NCBI GenBank assembly: GCA_002390745.1 | Contig: DGQK01000014.1 | Location: forward strand, 58,976-114,845 | Direction of reading: 5' to 3' | Source: Bacteroidetes bacterium UBA4416 | Lineage (GTDB): Bacteria; Bacteroidota; Bacteroidia; B-17B0; Aurantibacillaceae | Length of the DNA: 55,870 nt | Part shown: one piece after another, positions 1 through 7,948 of the stretch | How positions within the stretch are numbered: the first letter of the stretch is position 1 | How the letters are laid out: every line of letters begins with the position of its first letter | The notes under the pieces: generated by a model | Seen by the model: the letters and a program-made list of their open reading frames with translations, nothing else | Databases searched by the model: none | Told to the model about the DNA's origin: nothing | Position numbers and translations under genes: made by a program

Positions 1-820
1 TCATATTGTCGTAATAAAAGTAGGGCTGGCAGGCGGCGGAGTTAAAGCCGGCGATCACGGGATAATCGGGCGGAAGGTTGCAGGGCGGGCCCAGCATAAT
101 GGCTTTGATGTTGGTGGCAGGCGTAAAGGTAATGGTGGCTACACTCCAGGAGGGCATGGGCGTGTAAGTGACTGAACCAAGAACCACCCAGGTGGGATCG
201 ATCGCCGTGGGACAGCCGAAGCCGGGGGTCAGGATGGGTTGGGCGCTGCAATTTGTATTGCCGTAGATGGTAATGTCTACCGGCGAATAATAGGGAACAC
301 CGCCGTTGCATACCGATCCGGCGCTGAGGATGGGCGTAGACGCCACATTGAAATTTAATTGGTAGGGAACTCCCGGGGTAAGGGTTGTTGATAAGCAGGT
401 GCTGATGTACTCTTTGTAATCCGAGCCGTACAGGGCTCCCGAAATGCCGTTCCCATCCGGAAAGGGCTGGAGGCCTGCGCTGGTTGCTGCCGGAAACACA
501 AACGAAATGCCGCAGGTATTCTGAAAATCGGAGGTGCCCTGGGTTCCCATGTTCCAGCCCGTTGCAAAGGCGATCTGGCTGAAGTAATAAGGGCATTGGC
601 TCATGGCCTCAAAGGATGGGTTGGAGATCATGGAAGGCACAGCTGCCGCATTCCCCGGACCACAAAAGCAATCCACGGTATCGTTCAGATCAATCAGCCC
701 GTCAGCATCATCGTCGATGCCATTGTTGCAGATCTCCTGCGAAACTGCGGAAAAAGAAAGTACACATAAGAACAAGACAAGCAGGTGCTTCAGGGAAAAA
801 TGCGGGGTAGAAAAAGCCAT
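1..820 (-). CDS. Secreted protein, N-terminal part (runs off the left edge)
   Basis: The frame opens at an ATG at 818-820 and stays open for 273 codons to the window edge, so the C-terminus is missing. Residues 1 to about 27 are a signal peptide (hydrophobic core LLVLFLCVLSF, likely cut after AVSQ). The mature protein begins EICNNGIDDDADGLIDLND, an Asp-rich loop often seen at the start of Bacteroidota surface proteins and plausibly calcium binding. A beta-rich region with paired Cys and many Pro, Gly and Ser follows (ISNPSFEAMSQCP onward). Proteins of this layout usually end in a CHU_C type IX sorting domain, but that part is not visible. No function can be assigned beyond a probable cell-surface protein. 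The strong frame on the opposite phase of the same strand (42-596) lacks a signal peptide and is a shadow. Confidence 0.8.
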   Translation of the reverse strand, partial: MAFSTPHFSLKHLLVLFLCVLSFSAVSQEICNNGIDDDADGLIDLNDTVDCFCGPGNAAAVPSMISNPSFEAMSQCPYYFSQIAFATGWNMGTQGTSDFQNTCGISFVFPAATSAGLQPFPDGNGISGALYGSDYKEYISTCLSTTLTPGVPYQLNFNVASTPILSAGSVCNGGVPYYSPVDITIYGNTNCSAQPILTPGFGCPTAIDPTWVVLGSVTYTPMPSWSVATITFTPATNIKAIMLGPPCNLPPDYPVIAGFNSAACQPYFYYDNM

Positions 821-1176
821 AGGACAGTTCGATTGCAGTGAAGGCTTTCCGGGTATGAAGTACTGATGCCGGCCCAGCAGCAGCGCTTCCCCGGAAGCAT
901 GACTTAAATTTACAGAAAGGATCAGGGGCTTTCGGAAAGATTGATTAAGAGGTAGCTCTTTTCTTTCTAAAACCGGATCTCAATGAGGGAGGTGAAATCC
1001 GGCGGCCGGTAAAGTAAAACGTGACAGCAGGCTTTGCCACTCCCGGCTGCGCTCGTTTTGAGCGGGCTGAAAAAAGAAGAAGTGCTCTTAAATAACACTT
1101 CACGTTCCCGATAAATTCCGGCTTCCGCCGTGCGCGCTTCGTCCTGAACATGTGAAGGGACTACCGGAACAAAAAC
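821..1176. other. Intergenic region, GC-rich block at about 945-1160
   Basis: This is the gap between the truncated secreted gene and the terminator of the next operon. The part at 945-1151 has an open frame of 68 codons on the minus strand that is rich in Arg and Lys. It has no signal peptide and no recognisable motif. An inverted CCGGAT/ATCCGG pair lies near 973-1005. I favour a non-coding repeat or a gene remnant over a real gene. The rest shows nothing. Confidence 0.35.
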
Positions 1177-1208
1177 AAAAAAGCCCTCACAGTTCTGTGA
1201 GGGCTTTT
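1177..1208 (-). terminator. Rho-independent terminator of the sucC operon
   Basis: The 13-bp perfect stem AAAAGCCCTCACA / TGTGAGGGCTTTT (1179-1191 and 1196-1208) has a GTTC loop and an A/T-rich flank. It lies 20 bp beyond the stop codon of the small secreted protein gene. Read on the minus strand, the stem ends in a T run. Confidence 0.85.
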
Positions 1209-1227
1209 GAAATGATTCCGGAAAATC

Positions 1228-1716
1228 CTAGTACGAAGAAAATCCTTGCTTGTTGGTAAGCTTATGCTCGATCAGCAAACCTACACAGGCAGCATCCGAT
1301 GGCTTGTGGGCATCTTTTTCTGTAGCGCCTTTCGGCACGGTTACTTCGATCACCAGCTGGCGGGTAGCCGTACTCTGGAACTCGAACAGGGGCTCGTCTT
1401 TGGCGGTAGCATTGTCGTACAGCAACTCGTTGGTTCTTGCATCGAAGATCTTATAGTTGACCTTAGCGCTGAATTCGGTTTCGCAGCACACGTTGATGCG
1501 GTAGTCCATGCCTTTATAGATCACACAACGGATCTTGGAGGTCATTCCCTGGTCGAATAAACCACTTCTCGACTGGGCGTTGTACAACCAGCCATCACTG
1601 CCGCCATGCTTACTTTCCACACCGCAGTATTTACGGTGAAAATTGCTGCAAACACCGGTCTGTGCATGAACTGCTACGACGCCTAATACAAATAATGTCA
1701 GTAATATTTTTTTCAT
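1228..1716 (-). CDS. Small secreted protein, paralogue of the 44553-44984 product
   Basis: This 162-residue protein has a clear signal peptide (MKKILLTLFVLGVVAVHAQ). The mature part is small, Cys-containing and predicted to be beta-rich, with no domain I recognise. It aligns with the 143-residue product at 44553-44984: YRINVCCE with YRLAACSG, KIFDARTNELLYDN with NIYDQDRHLLFTN, and a shared C-terminal pattern of acid-rich strand, Cys, then LLIEHK or ILIGFK. Each of the two lies just downstream of a gene for a paralogous lipoprotein; here the gap is 10 bp. It is therefore probably co-transcribed with the lipoprotein and sucC from the promoter at 3871-3900 and ends at the terminator at 1177-1208. 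The periplasm or cell surface is the likely location. The pairing suggests a shared function with the lipoprotein, which is inference. Confidence 0.8.
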   Translation of the reverse strand: MKKILLTLFVLGVVAVHAQTGVCSNFHRKYCGVESKHGGSDGWLYNAQSRSGLFDQGMTSKIRCVIYKGMDYRINVCCETEFSAKVNYKIFDARTNELLYDNATAKDEPLFEFQSTATRQLVIEVTVPKGATEKDAHKPSDAACVGLLIEHKLTNKQGFSSY

Positions 1717-1726
1717 GGGGAAGTGA

Positions 1727-2623
1727 TTATTTGGTTAATGTGTATGAGTTTCTGATTTCCTTGATTTTTTCTACCACAGCAGTGTACTGTTCGGCAGTCA
1801 TTACCAGGTCTTTGCCACCGGCCAGTACCTTCGCGCCTTTTTCTGTGGATTTAAGAGGTGTGGCGTCTTTTTCGCCGATCCTGGCAAACTCGGCCTGCAA
1901 GCCTTTAAAATCAGCCAGTACAGATGCCACATTCGCATCCGACTCGTACTTTTTCAGGAACTCAATTAAATTGTCAAGGGTGTATTTCTGATCGGCCAGA
2001 CGTTCGACGATCGGGCTTTTCTCTTCAAATTTGGTCAGGTTTGTTGCGATGTACATGCTTTCGAGCCATCCTCCTGCCACCACCAGGGATAAGGTCGGGC
2101 CCTGCTTTCCGCTTTCCAGGGTTTCAAACGAGGAAAAGTACACATCATCGGTGATCACCGATAAGGAATCCGGGTTGCCCACGTTATCATTCAGGCGCTT
2201 GACTACTTCAGGCTTTACAGCAGAAGATACGCCGATCTGGTCGCCCAGCTGTTTCACGGTTTTAAAATACTTCACCGCTTCGGCGCCGATCTGGAAAATG
2301 CTGCAGTAGCTCAGGTCGCAGCTGTAGATCCCGAAATTCAATGCCTTCAACTTAGCATCCGTATAGTTTTTCTGGTTATCCGGGTTGTTTAAGAACGAGG
2401 TGTTCTTATTGTTTTTACCACCGATCGTTTTAATGAAGGTAAGCATCTCGCCCGGCGAAGGAACCTGGAAAAATGTTTCCGTGCTAGGCACAGGCGCTTC
2501 CATCCTGGTGGAGTCGGCGGCGGCAGTTTCCTCGCCCCCCTCAGTTGTTTTGTCGCCACAGGAAGCCAGCACGATGCCCAGGGCAAGAGGCGCTGCTAAT
2601 AAAAATTTACGTTGAATGGTCAT
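1727..2623 (-). CDS. Lipoprotein of unknown function, paralogue of the 43621-44535 product
   Basis: This 298-residue protein starts with a lipoprotein signal (MTIQRKFLLAAPLALGIVLASCGD; lipobox LASC). An acidic Glu/Ala/Thr-rich linker follows, then a mostly helical domain of about 240 residues. The domain matches the product of 43621-44535 along its whole length: VPSPGEML with VPSPIQTAL, LNFGIYSCDLSYCS with LNLGIYGADLGYVS, KQLGDQIGVSSA with KQIADKLGVSAA, and VAGGWLESM with LTGGWIESM. I do not recognise the domain. The start is fixed by the lipobox. The gene follows sucC by 26 bp and precedes the small secreted protein by 10 bp, so the three form an operon. The conserved GGW-ES and GIY-DL motifs mark this as a coherent family, likely periplasmic and membrane-anchored. 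Confidence 0.85.
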   Translation of the reverse strand: MTIQRKFLLAAPLALGIVLASCGDKTTEGGEETAAADSTRMEAPVPSTETFFQVPSPGEMLTFIKTIGGKNNKNTSFLNNPDNQKNYTDAKLKALNFGIYSCDLSYCSIFQIGAEAVKYFKTVKQLGDQIGVSSAVKPEVVKRLNDNVGNPDSLSVITDDVYFSSFETLESGKQGPTLSLVVAGGWLESMYIATNLTKFEEKSPIVERLADQKYTLDNLIEFLKKYESDANVASVLADFKGLQAEFARIGEKDATPLKSTEKGAKVLAGGKDLVMTAEQYTAVVEKIKEIRNSYTLTK

Positions 2624-2649
2624 ATACGTGTTGTTTCGGGTTTGTTTAT

Positions 2650-3843
2650 CTATTTCGCAATTAACTTGCTCACCAGATCAGCAGCCTCCTGCAGCTCAAT
2701 AGCCGAGTATACTTTCAATCCGGAGTCGTCAATTAATTTCTTAGCCTCTACCGCATTCGTTCCTTGCAAACGCACAATGATAGGCACATTGATCGTACCC
2801 ATGTTTTTGTAGGCGTCGATCACCCCTTGTGCTACCCTGTCGCAACGCACGATACCTCCGAAAATGTTCACCAGGATCGCCTTCACGTTTTTATCTCCCA
2901 GGATGATGTGGAAGGCTTTTTCCACGCGCTCTGCGTTGGCAGTACCACCCACATCGAGGAAGTTGGCAGGCTCGCCGCCGCTCAATTTGATGATATCCAT
3001 CGTGGCCATGGCCAGGCCGGCGCCGTTCACCATACAGCCTACGTTTCCGTCGAGCTTCACATAGTTGAGCTCCGCTTTGCGTGCCTGCACATCTACCGGA
3101 TTTTCTTCCGACTCGTCGCGCATGGCTTCGATGTCTTTATGACGGAATAGGGCGTTATCGTCGAGGGTTACTTTGGCATCCACCGCAATGATCCTGTCGT
3201 CGGATGTTTTCAGTACCGGGTTGATCTCAAACATAGAAGAATCCGTAGCATCGTAAGCTTTGTATAAAGCCGCCACGAATTTGGTCATTTCTTTAAAGGC
3301 GTTTCCGCTTAGGCCCAGGTTGAAGGCAATTTTGCGGCACTGGAAATCGCGAAGGCCAACCCTCGGATCGATCTCTTCTTTCCAGATCAGGTGCGGCGTA
3401 GCCTCTGCCACCTGTTCAATGTCCATGCCTCCTTCGGTGCTGTACATGATGATGTTACGGCCTGTGCCGCGGTTCATCAGGATGCTCATATAAAACTCCT
3501 TGGTAGGAGTTGCTCCCGGATAATATACATCCTGGGCTACCAGTACTTTGCTTACCAGCTTGCCTTCGGCGCTGGTCTGAGGAGTGATCAGGTGCATACC
3601 GATGATGTTGGTTGCTACTTCTTTCACTTTGTCCAGGTTAGGGGCAAACTTCACACCACCGCCTTTGCCGCGTCCGCCGGCGTGGATCTGCGCCTTCACA
3701 ACCACTCCGTCGCACTTATAGGTTTCCATAACCTGTTTGGCAGCAGCTACAGCCTGTTCCGGGGTTTCTGCGACGATTCCTTCCTGAACGGCAACGCCAA
3801 AACTTTTCAATATACTTTTTCCTTGATACTCGTGAATATTCAT
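2650..3843 (-). CDS. sucC: ADP-forming succinate-CoA ligase, beta subunit
   Basis: SucC pairs with SucD to convert succinyl-CoA, ADP and phosphate to succinate, CoA and ATP in the citric acid cycle in the cytoplasm. The 397-residue length is normal. The N-terminus MNIHEYQGKSILKSFGV is the standard start of the family, so I place the start at 3843 although an in-frame upstream codon exists at 3903. The ATP-grasp region shows KAQIHAGGRGKGGGVKFA. The succinyl-CoA ligase domain shows FEINPV, DVGGTAN and the phosphohistidine-facing loop GGIVRCDRVA. The partner sucD is not in the window; it is commonly unlinked in this phylum. Two accessory genes of unknown function follow within 26 and 10 bp, so sucC leads their operon. 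A good promoter lies at 3871-3900. Confidence 0.97.
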   Translation of the reverse strand: MNIHEYQGKSILKSFGVAVQEGIVAETPEQAVAAAKQVMETYKCDGVVVKAQIHAGGRGKGGGVKFAPNLDKVKEVATNIIGMHLITPQTSAEGKLVSKVLVAQDVYYPGATPTKEFYMSILMNRGTGRNIIMYSTEGGMDIEQVAEATPHLIWKEEIDPRVGLRDFQCRKIAFNLGLSGNAFKEMTKFVAALYKAYDATDSSMFEINPVLKTSDDRIIAVDAKVTLDDNALFRHKDIEAMRDESEENPVDVQARKAELNYVKLDGNVGCMVNGAGLAMATMDIIKLSGGEPANFLDVGGTANAERVEKAFHIILGDKNVKAILVNIFGGIVRCDRVAQGVIDAYKNMGTINVPIIVRLQGTNAVEAKKLIDDSGLKVYSAIELQEAADLVSKLIAK

Positions 3844-3870
3844 AATGGGTGGTTTCTTTAAATTTGCTTT

Positions 3871-3900
3871 CAAAAATAGGGTTTTTATCGTAAAAGCAAA
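3871..3900 (-). promoter_or_regulatory. Bacteroidota-type promoter of sucC
   Basis: On the minus strand TTTG (3897-3900) is followed after 18 bp by TATTTTTG (3871-3878), which fits the phylum consensus TTTG - 17 to 23 bp - TAnnTTTG. The leader to the sucC ATG would be about 20-27 nt. Seen directly; use as a promoter is inferred. Confidence 0.75.
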
Positions 3901-4074
3901 CAATTTTTAGCAAATTAATTGGTTGCCAAAGCTCCGGTAAAATTCGACACGGAGGCGCAGAGAACCGAAGACGAACGGATTAGCAGCAGAGATGCTGAGA
4001 TAAGGCGCAGAAAGATCAGGATGACTGAGCCTGAGCAAAGGCAGCACGGAGGTGCGAAGCAGCGGAGAGATACA

Positions 4075-4177
4075 TTAACCGCAGAGATGCGGAGAAGACG
4101 CAGAGAGCGCAGAGATTGTCAGCTGTGCCGAAACGCTCTGTGTTCTTAGCGTAAATCCTCTGTGTTCTTGCGGTTAA
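4075..4177. repeat. MITE-like element with terminal inverted repeats
   Basis: The 103-bp segment is bounded by TTAACCGCA (4075-4083) and its exact complement TGCGGTTAA (4169-4177). The interior is made of degenerate GCAGAGA/GCGCAGAG words on the left and TCTGTGTTCT words on the right. Related words fill 3945-4070. A partial copy lies at 5528-5560 and a relative at 15243-15411. No open frame of interest is present. Such AACCGCAGAG... blocks are widespread between genes in diverse bacteria. Confidence 0.6.
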
Positions 4178-4195
4178 ACATAAAGGCCTTCATGC

Positions 4196-5479
4196 TCAAC
4201 CCAGGGTTTCCAAAAATCCTTCCATGACGCCATAGACATTCCTGAGCTCTGCTTCGGTGATACAGTAAGGCGTGACGAGGTACAGGACATTGCCCAGGGG
4301 CCGTACGATGATGTGGTGCCGGAGGAAATAGGCCGCAATGCTCTCCGAGGCCTTGTTCAGGTAGTGCGTATGCTCTTCGGTGCCGATCTCCAAGGCCAGG
4401 ATGGTGCCAAAGCTCCGGATATCTGCCAGCCGGGGATGCCCTTGCTGCTTCTCTCTAAACTCCCGGTGCAGGGCTTCGATCATGGCGATCTGCTTCCGGG
4501 TTCCCTCCTGCTCCATCAGGTCGAGGCTTGCCAGGCCTGCCGCACAGGCCGTGGGATTGGCGGTATAGCTATGCCCGTGGAAAAAGGTTTTGGTTTTATC
4601 GTCGCTGACGCAGGCATCGTAGATAAACTGCGCGCAGCTCGTCACGCCCAGAGGCATGTAGCCGCCTGTAAGGCCTTTGGAAAGGCAGATGATATCGGGC
4701 TTTTGCTCTAAATAGTCGCTGGCAAAGAATTTCCCGGTTCGCCCGAAACCGGTCATCACCTCGTCGGCAATGCATACAATGCCATGCTCACGGCAAACGG
4801 CCATGAGCCGGTCGAGGTACTGCGCTTCGTACATGACCATGCCGGAAGCGCCCTGCACCAGCGGCTCGAAGATAAAGCCCGCAAAATCGCTGTGATTCGT
4901 GAACCAGCTTTTCAGCGTGGTTTCCAGCTGTTCGATGTTGGCGGCATCGGGTACCGGGATGTGCACCACTTCAAACAATAAATTCTCAAAGGCATTGTTG
5001 AACACGTTCCTTGCTCCTACGCTCATACCGCCGAAGGTATCGCCGTGGTAGGCGTTTTCGAGGGCGATGAATTTCTTTTTGGGCCTGCCGGTGTTATGCC
5101 AGTATTGCAGCACCATTTTCAGTCCTACTTCCACGGCCGTGGAGCCATTGTCGGAATAGAAAATTTTCGATTGGTTGCCGGGCAAATGCCCGATGAGGCG
5201 CTCTGCCAGCTTCACAGCAGGCTCGTGGGTAAAGGCGCTGAAGATGGCATGCTCGAGGCTGAAAAGCTGCTCGCTCACTTTCTGCGAGATGTAAGGGTGG
5301 CAGTGCCCGTGCAGGTTGACCCACCAGCTCGAGATGGCATCCAGCAGTTTATGGCCTTCGGCGTCGTAAAAGTAGGCGCCTTCGCCTCGTACGAGCTGTA
5401 CCGGCGCTTCGGCGTATTTCAAATGGGTGAAAGGATGCCAGACGTGCTGGCTGTCGGATGCTATGATGGAATGGTTCAA
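4196..5479 (-). CDS. bioA: Adenosylmethionine-8-amino-7-oxononanoate aminotransferase
   Basis: BioA transfers the amino group of S-adenosylmethionine to 8-amino-7-oxononanoate, giving 7,8-diaminononanoate in biotin synthesis. The 427-residue protein is a class III PLP aminotransferase. The BioA signatures WHPFT (near residue 14) and LLDAISSWWVNLHGH are present, as are the PLP phosphate region SDNGSTAVEVGLKM, the Asp of FADEVMTGFGRTG-type sequence (IADEVMTGFGRTG), and the Schiff-base lysine in CLSKGLTGGYMPLG. No ATG lies in frame upstream of the conserved N-terminus before a stop codon. The start is therefore taken as TTG at 5477-5479, an uncommon start that may keep expression low; an ATT at 5486-5488 is the only other nearby candidate. 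No other biotin genes are in the window. The divergent neighbour is a biotin-dependent carboxylase subunit, which makes metabolic sense. Confidence 0.95.
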   Translation of the reverse strand: MNHSIIASDSQHVWHPFTHLKYAEAPVQLVRGEGAYFYDAEGHKLLDAISSWWVNLHGHCHPYISQKVSEQLFSLEHAIFSAFTHEPAVKLAERLIGHLPGNQSKIFYSDNGSTAVEVGLKMVLQYWHNTGRPKKKFIALENAYHGDTFGGMSVGARNVFNNAFENLLFEVVHIPVPDAANIEQLETTLKSWFTNHSDFAGFIFEPLVQGASGMVMYEAQYLDRLMAVCREHGIVCIADEVMTGFGRTGKFFASDYLEQKPDIICLSKGLTGGYMPLGVTSCAQFIYDACVSDDKTKTFFHGHSYTANPTACAAGLASLDLMEQEGTRKQIAMIEALHREFREKQQGHPRLADIRSFGTILALEIGTEEHTHYLNKASESIAAYFLRHHIIVRPLGNVLYLVTPYCITEAELRNVYGVMEGFLETLG

Positions 5480-5527
5480 GTGTTCAATGGATAATAATTC
5501 CTCAAAAATACCATATTCTTTTTAAGA

Positions 5528-5560
5528 AACATGGAACCGCAGAGATGCGAAGGAGGTGCA
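5528..5560. repeat. Partial copy of the AACCGCAGAG-type element
   Basis: GGAACCGCAGAGATGCG followed by GGTGCAGAGG matches the left part of the element at 4075-4177. Only one end is present. Confidence 0.4.
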
Positions 5561-5604
5561 GAGGTCGCGTAGAAAGACACTAACCGGCGGCGCTTAGTCC
5601 CTGT

Positions 5605-5639
5605 CAGCTCGAGCTGTCACCCTGTCACGACGCGTCGTG
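5605..5639. repeat. Two adjacent perfect palindromes in the bioA/carboxylase intergenic region
   Basis: CAGCTCGAGCTG (5605-5616, 12 bp) and CACGACGCGTCGTG (5626-5639, 14 bp) are separated by 9 bp and followed by GAGTCGAAGGGCG. The latter word is typical of dispersed intergenic palindromes in many bacteria. This may be an operator or only a repeat element. Confidence 0.45.
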
Positions 5640-5679
5640 AGAGTCGAAGGGCGAGAAGCGAAGGGCGGTGTATCGGGGG

Positions 5680-5759
5680 TACCGGTGCCTGAGGCTCTCG
5701 AAGGCATAGGTACTCTTCGCTCAATTCTGCCGGGGGCTCCGAGAGCCTCAGCCACCGGC
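5680..5759. repeat. Two copies of the TTCGAGAGCCTCA-loop hairpin family
   Basis: The left copy, in reverse orientation, has stem GTGCC/GGCAT around TGAGGCTCTCGAA (5690-5702), extended by TACC/GGTA. The right copy has stem GCCGGgGGC/GCCaCCGGC (5729-5737 and 5751-5759) around TCCGAGAGCCTCA. The pair lies between bioA and the carboxylase promoter. Confidence 0.7.
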
Positions 5760-5806
5760 AAAGCCGGCAGGGTATAAATTTTCGCTTCAAATTATCCGCC
5801 AATGAG

Positions 5807-5814
5807 TATATTTG
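5807..5814 (+). promoter_or_regulatory. TAnnTTTG promoter box of the carboxylase gene
   Basis: TATATTTG lies 21 bp upstream of the chosen ATG at 5836. It matches the Bacteroidota -7 box exactly. No clear TTG is seen at the right distance upstream. Confidence 0.6.
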
Positions 5815-5835
5815 GCTCACCTAAATAAAAGCACC

Positions 5836-7455
5836 ATGGATTTGGAATTCAACAAGAACGACGACAAAATGCGCTTGCTCATCTCACAGATGGAGCATCG
5901 CCTGAATAAAATATACGAAGGCGGCGGCAAAAAACGCATCGAAAAGCTGCACGAGCAGGGCAAGATGAGCGCCCGCGAGCGCATCGACTTCCTCCTCGAC
6001 AAGGACAGGCCACGCTTTGAGATGGGCGCCTTTGCAGGTTACGAGATGTACCCGGAGCACGGCGGATGCCCGGGCGGCGGTGTGGTGATCGTGATCGGTT
6101 ACGTGAGCGGCAAGCAGTGCATTGTGGTGGCCAACGATGCCACCGTGAAAGCCGGCGCCTGGTTCCCCATCACCGGGAAAAAGAACCTGCGTGCGCAGGA
6201 AATTGCGATGGAAAACAAACTGCCGATCATTTACCTGGTGGACAGCGCGGGCGTGTACCTGCCGATGCAGGACGAGATCTTTCCGGACAAGGAACATTTC
6301 GGACGTATCTTCCGCAACAACGCCATCATGAGCGGCATGGGCATTATACAGATCTCGGCCGTGATGGGAAGCTGCGTGGCCGGCGGCGCCTACCTGCCGA
6401 TCATGAGCGACGAGGCGATGATCGTGGACAAAACGGGCTCTATCTTCCTGGCGGGCTCTTACCTGGTGAAAGCGGCCATTGGCGAGAACATCGATAACGA
6501 AACGCTGGGTGGCGCCACCACCCACAGCGAGATCAGCGGCGTAACGGATTATAAATGCAAGGACGATGCAGACTGCCTCACGCGCATCCGCAACATCATG
6601 AGCAAGATAGGCGACTACGAGAAAGCGGGCTTCAACCGCGAAACGCCTGCGCTCCCGAAGAAAGAGCCTAAGGAAATGTACGGCATCCTCAACGACAAGC
6701 AATATGAAATCCGCGACATCATCGAGCGCCTGGTAGACAACGGCGAACACGAGGAATACAAGGAGCTGTACGGCCAGTCGATCGTATGCACCTATGCGCG
6801 CATCGACGGCTGGGCGGTGGGCATTGTGGCTAACCAACGCAAGGTGGTGAAAAGCAAAAAGGGCGAGATGCAGTTTGGCGGCGTGATCTATAGCGACAGC
6901 GCCGATAAGGCGGCACGCTTCATTATGAACTGCAACCAGAAAAAAATTCCGCTGGTGTTCTTACAGGATGCTACGGGCTTTATGGTGGGCTCACGCAGCG
7001 AGCATGGCGGCATCATTAAGGACGGCGCCAAGCTGGTGAATGCGATGGCCAACTCGGTGGTGCCGAAGTTTACGGTGATCCTGGGCAACAGCTACGGCGC
7101 TGCCAACTACGCCATGTGCGGCAAGGCTTACGACCCGCGCCTCATCGTGGGCTGGCCGACGGCGCAGATCGCCGTGATGGGCGGCGCGCAGGCTGCCAAA
7201 GTACTGGTGCAGATCGAGGTGGCTTCCCTGAAAGCGAAAGGCGAAGAGATCAGCCCGGAGAAAGAGGCGGAGCTGTACAACAAAACCAAAGACAAATACG
7301 ACGCGCAAACCACGCCTTACTACGCGGCTTCGCGCCTCTGGCTGGATGCCATCATCGACCCGCTGGACACCCGCCAGGTGATCAGCATGGGCATAGAAGC
7401 CGCCAACCACGCGCCGATTACGAAGGCCTATAATGTGGGGGTGCTGCAGACGTAA
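5836..7455 (+). CDS. Acyl-CoA carboxylase, carboxyltransferase (beta) subunit, methylcrotonyl-CoA type
   Basis: This 539-residue protein has the two crotonase-fold halves of a biotin-dependent acyl-CoA carboxylase beta subunit, which moves CO2 from carboxybiotin to an acyl-CoA. The N half shows GGVVIVIGYVSG, GAWFPITGKKNLRAQEIA, FPDKEHFGRIF and MGSCVAGGAYLPIMSDEA. The C half shows VFLQDATGFMVGSRSEHGGIIKDGAKLV, here read as VFLQDATGFMVGS then EHGGIIKDGAK, and ILGNSYGAANYAMCG with AVMGGAQAA. The pattern DxAGVYLPMQDEIFPD resembles methylcrotonyl-CoA carboxylase (DSGGANLP...FPD) more than propionyl-CoA carboxylase, so leucine catabolism is likely but not certain. I chose the ATG at 5836 because the upstream codon at 5812 overlaps the promoter box. 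No biotin-carboxylase subunit is adjacent. The gene is clearly GC-richer than its flanks. Confidence 0.93.
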   Translation: MDLEFNKNDDKMRLLISQMEHRLNKIYEGGGKKRIEKLHEQGKMSARERIDFLLDKDRPRFEMGAFAGYEMYPEHGGCPGGGVVIVIGYVSGKQCIVVANDATVKAGAWFPITGKKNLRAQEIAMENKLPIIYLVDSAGVYLPMQDEIFPDKEHFGRIFRNNAIMSGMGIIQISAVMGSCVAGGAYLPIMSDEAMIVDKTGSIFLAGSYLVKAAIGENIDNETLGGATTHSEISGVTDYKCKDDADCLTRIRNIMSKIGDYEKAGFNRETPALPKKEPKEMYGILNDKQYEIRDIIERLVDNGEHEEYKELYGQSIVCTYARIDGWAVGIVANQRKVVKSKKGEMQFGGVIYSDSADKAARFIMNCNQKKIPLVFLQDATGFMVGSRSEHGGIIKDGAKLVNAMANSVVPKFTVILGNSYGAANYAMCGKAYDPRLIVGWPTAQIAVMGGAQAAKVLVQIEVASLKAKGEEISPEKEAELYNKTKDKYDAQTTPYYAASRLWLDAIIDPLDTRQVISMGIEAANHAPITKAYNVGVLQT

Positions 7456-7498
7456 GTGAGTAGTGAGACGTGAGTATTGAGATGTGAGTAGTGAGAGA
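7456..7498. repeat. Heptamer tandem repeat directly after the carboxylase stop codon
   Basis: Six units of a 7-base repeat run on from the stop: GTGAGTA, GTGAGAC, GTGAGTA, TTGAGAT, GTGAGTA, GTGAGAG. Similar heptamers lie at 27550-27591, 35612-35653 and 55812-55838, each at or next to a gene's 3' end. Confidence 0.75.
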
Positions 7499-7503
7499 AA
7501 GGG

Positions 7504-7664
7504 ATGGAAGGGACAGAAGGGAGAGAAGGGATTTAAAAGATGGAAGGGATAGCGGGGAGTGAAGGGACAGAAGGGATTGAAGGGATTTAAAAGATGGAAG
7601 GGATTTAAAAGATGGAAGGGATAGCTGGGAGAGAAGGGATAGCTGGGAGAGAAAGGATTTAAAG
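7504..7664. repeat. Nonamer tandem repeat, purine-rich
   Basis: About 18 units of 9 bases follow, such as ATGGAAGGG, ACAGAAGGG, AGAGAAGGG, ATTTAAAAG, ATAGCTGGG. The plus strand is almost purely purine apart from the T positions. No gene. The minus-strand frame across it translates to a Leu/Ser repeat and is an artefact of the 9-base period. Confidence 0.75.
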
Positions 7665-7674
7665 CCCATAAGAG

Positions 7675-7885
7675 GCGTCATTGCGATCACGCGCTCCGGC
7701 GTGAGAAGCAATCTCCCATAAGATGAGAGTGGAGCCTGTAAATAATTTAACCGGAGCGTCATGGCGATCACGCCCTCCGGCGTGAGAAGCAATCTCCCAT
7801 AAAATGAGATTGGAGCCTGTAAATAATTTAACCGGAGCGTCATGGCGATCACGCGCTCCGGCGTGAGAAGCAATCTCCCATAAGA
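7675..7885. repeat. 81-bp tandem repeat, two full copies and a partial third
   Basis: Units begin with GCGTCAT at 7675, 7756 and 7837, an exact 81-bp spacing. Each carries CACGC-n6-GCGTG, a small hairpin, then GAAGCAATCTCCCATAA and GCCTGTAAATAATTTAACC. The third unit breaks off after the AATCTCCCATAAGATGGA part. The words resemble the dispersed GCGAAGCAATCTC-type intergenic repeats of many bacteria. Confidence 0.8.
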
Positions 7886-7948
7886 TGGATTGTTTCGTCG
7901 CGAAAAGCTCCCCCGCCATGATGGCATAAAAACCGCTATGAACACAAT

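Noticed and set aside
42..596. A 184-codon His/Arg-rich frame on the minus strand
   Set aside because: It lies in another phase of the same strand as the truncated secreted protein, whose frame has a signal peptide and stays open to the window edge.
5884..6837. A 317-codon minus-strand frame rich in His, Val and Ala
   Set aside because: It is antisense to the carboxylase beta subunit gene and shows no domain; GC-rich codon usage of the real gene explains it.
7418..7945. A 175-codon minus-strand frame with Leu/Ser repeats and 27-residue repeats
   Set aside because: The repeats come from 9-bp and 81-bp DNA repeats whose periods are multiples of three. There is no start context, no domain and no conservation signal.
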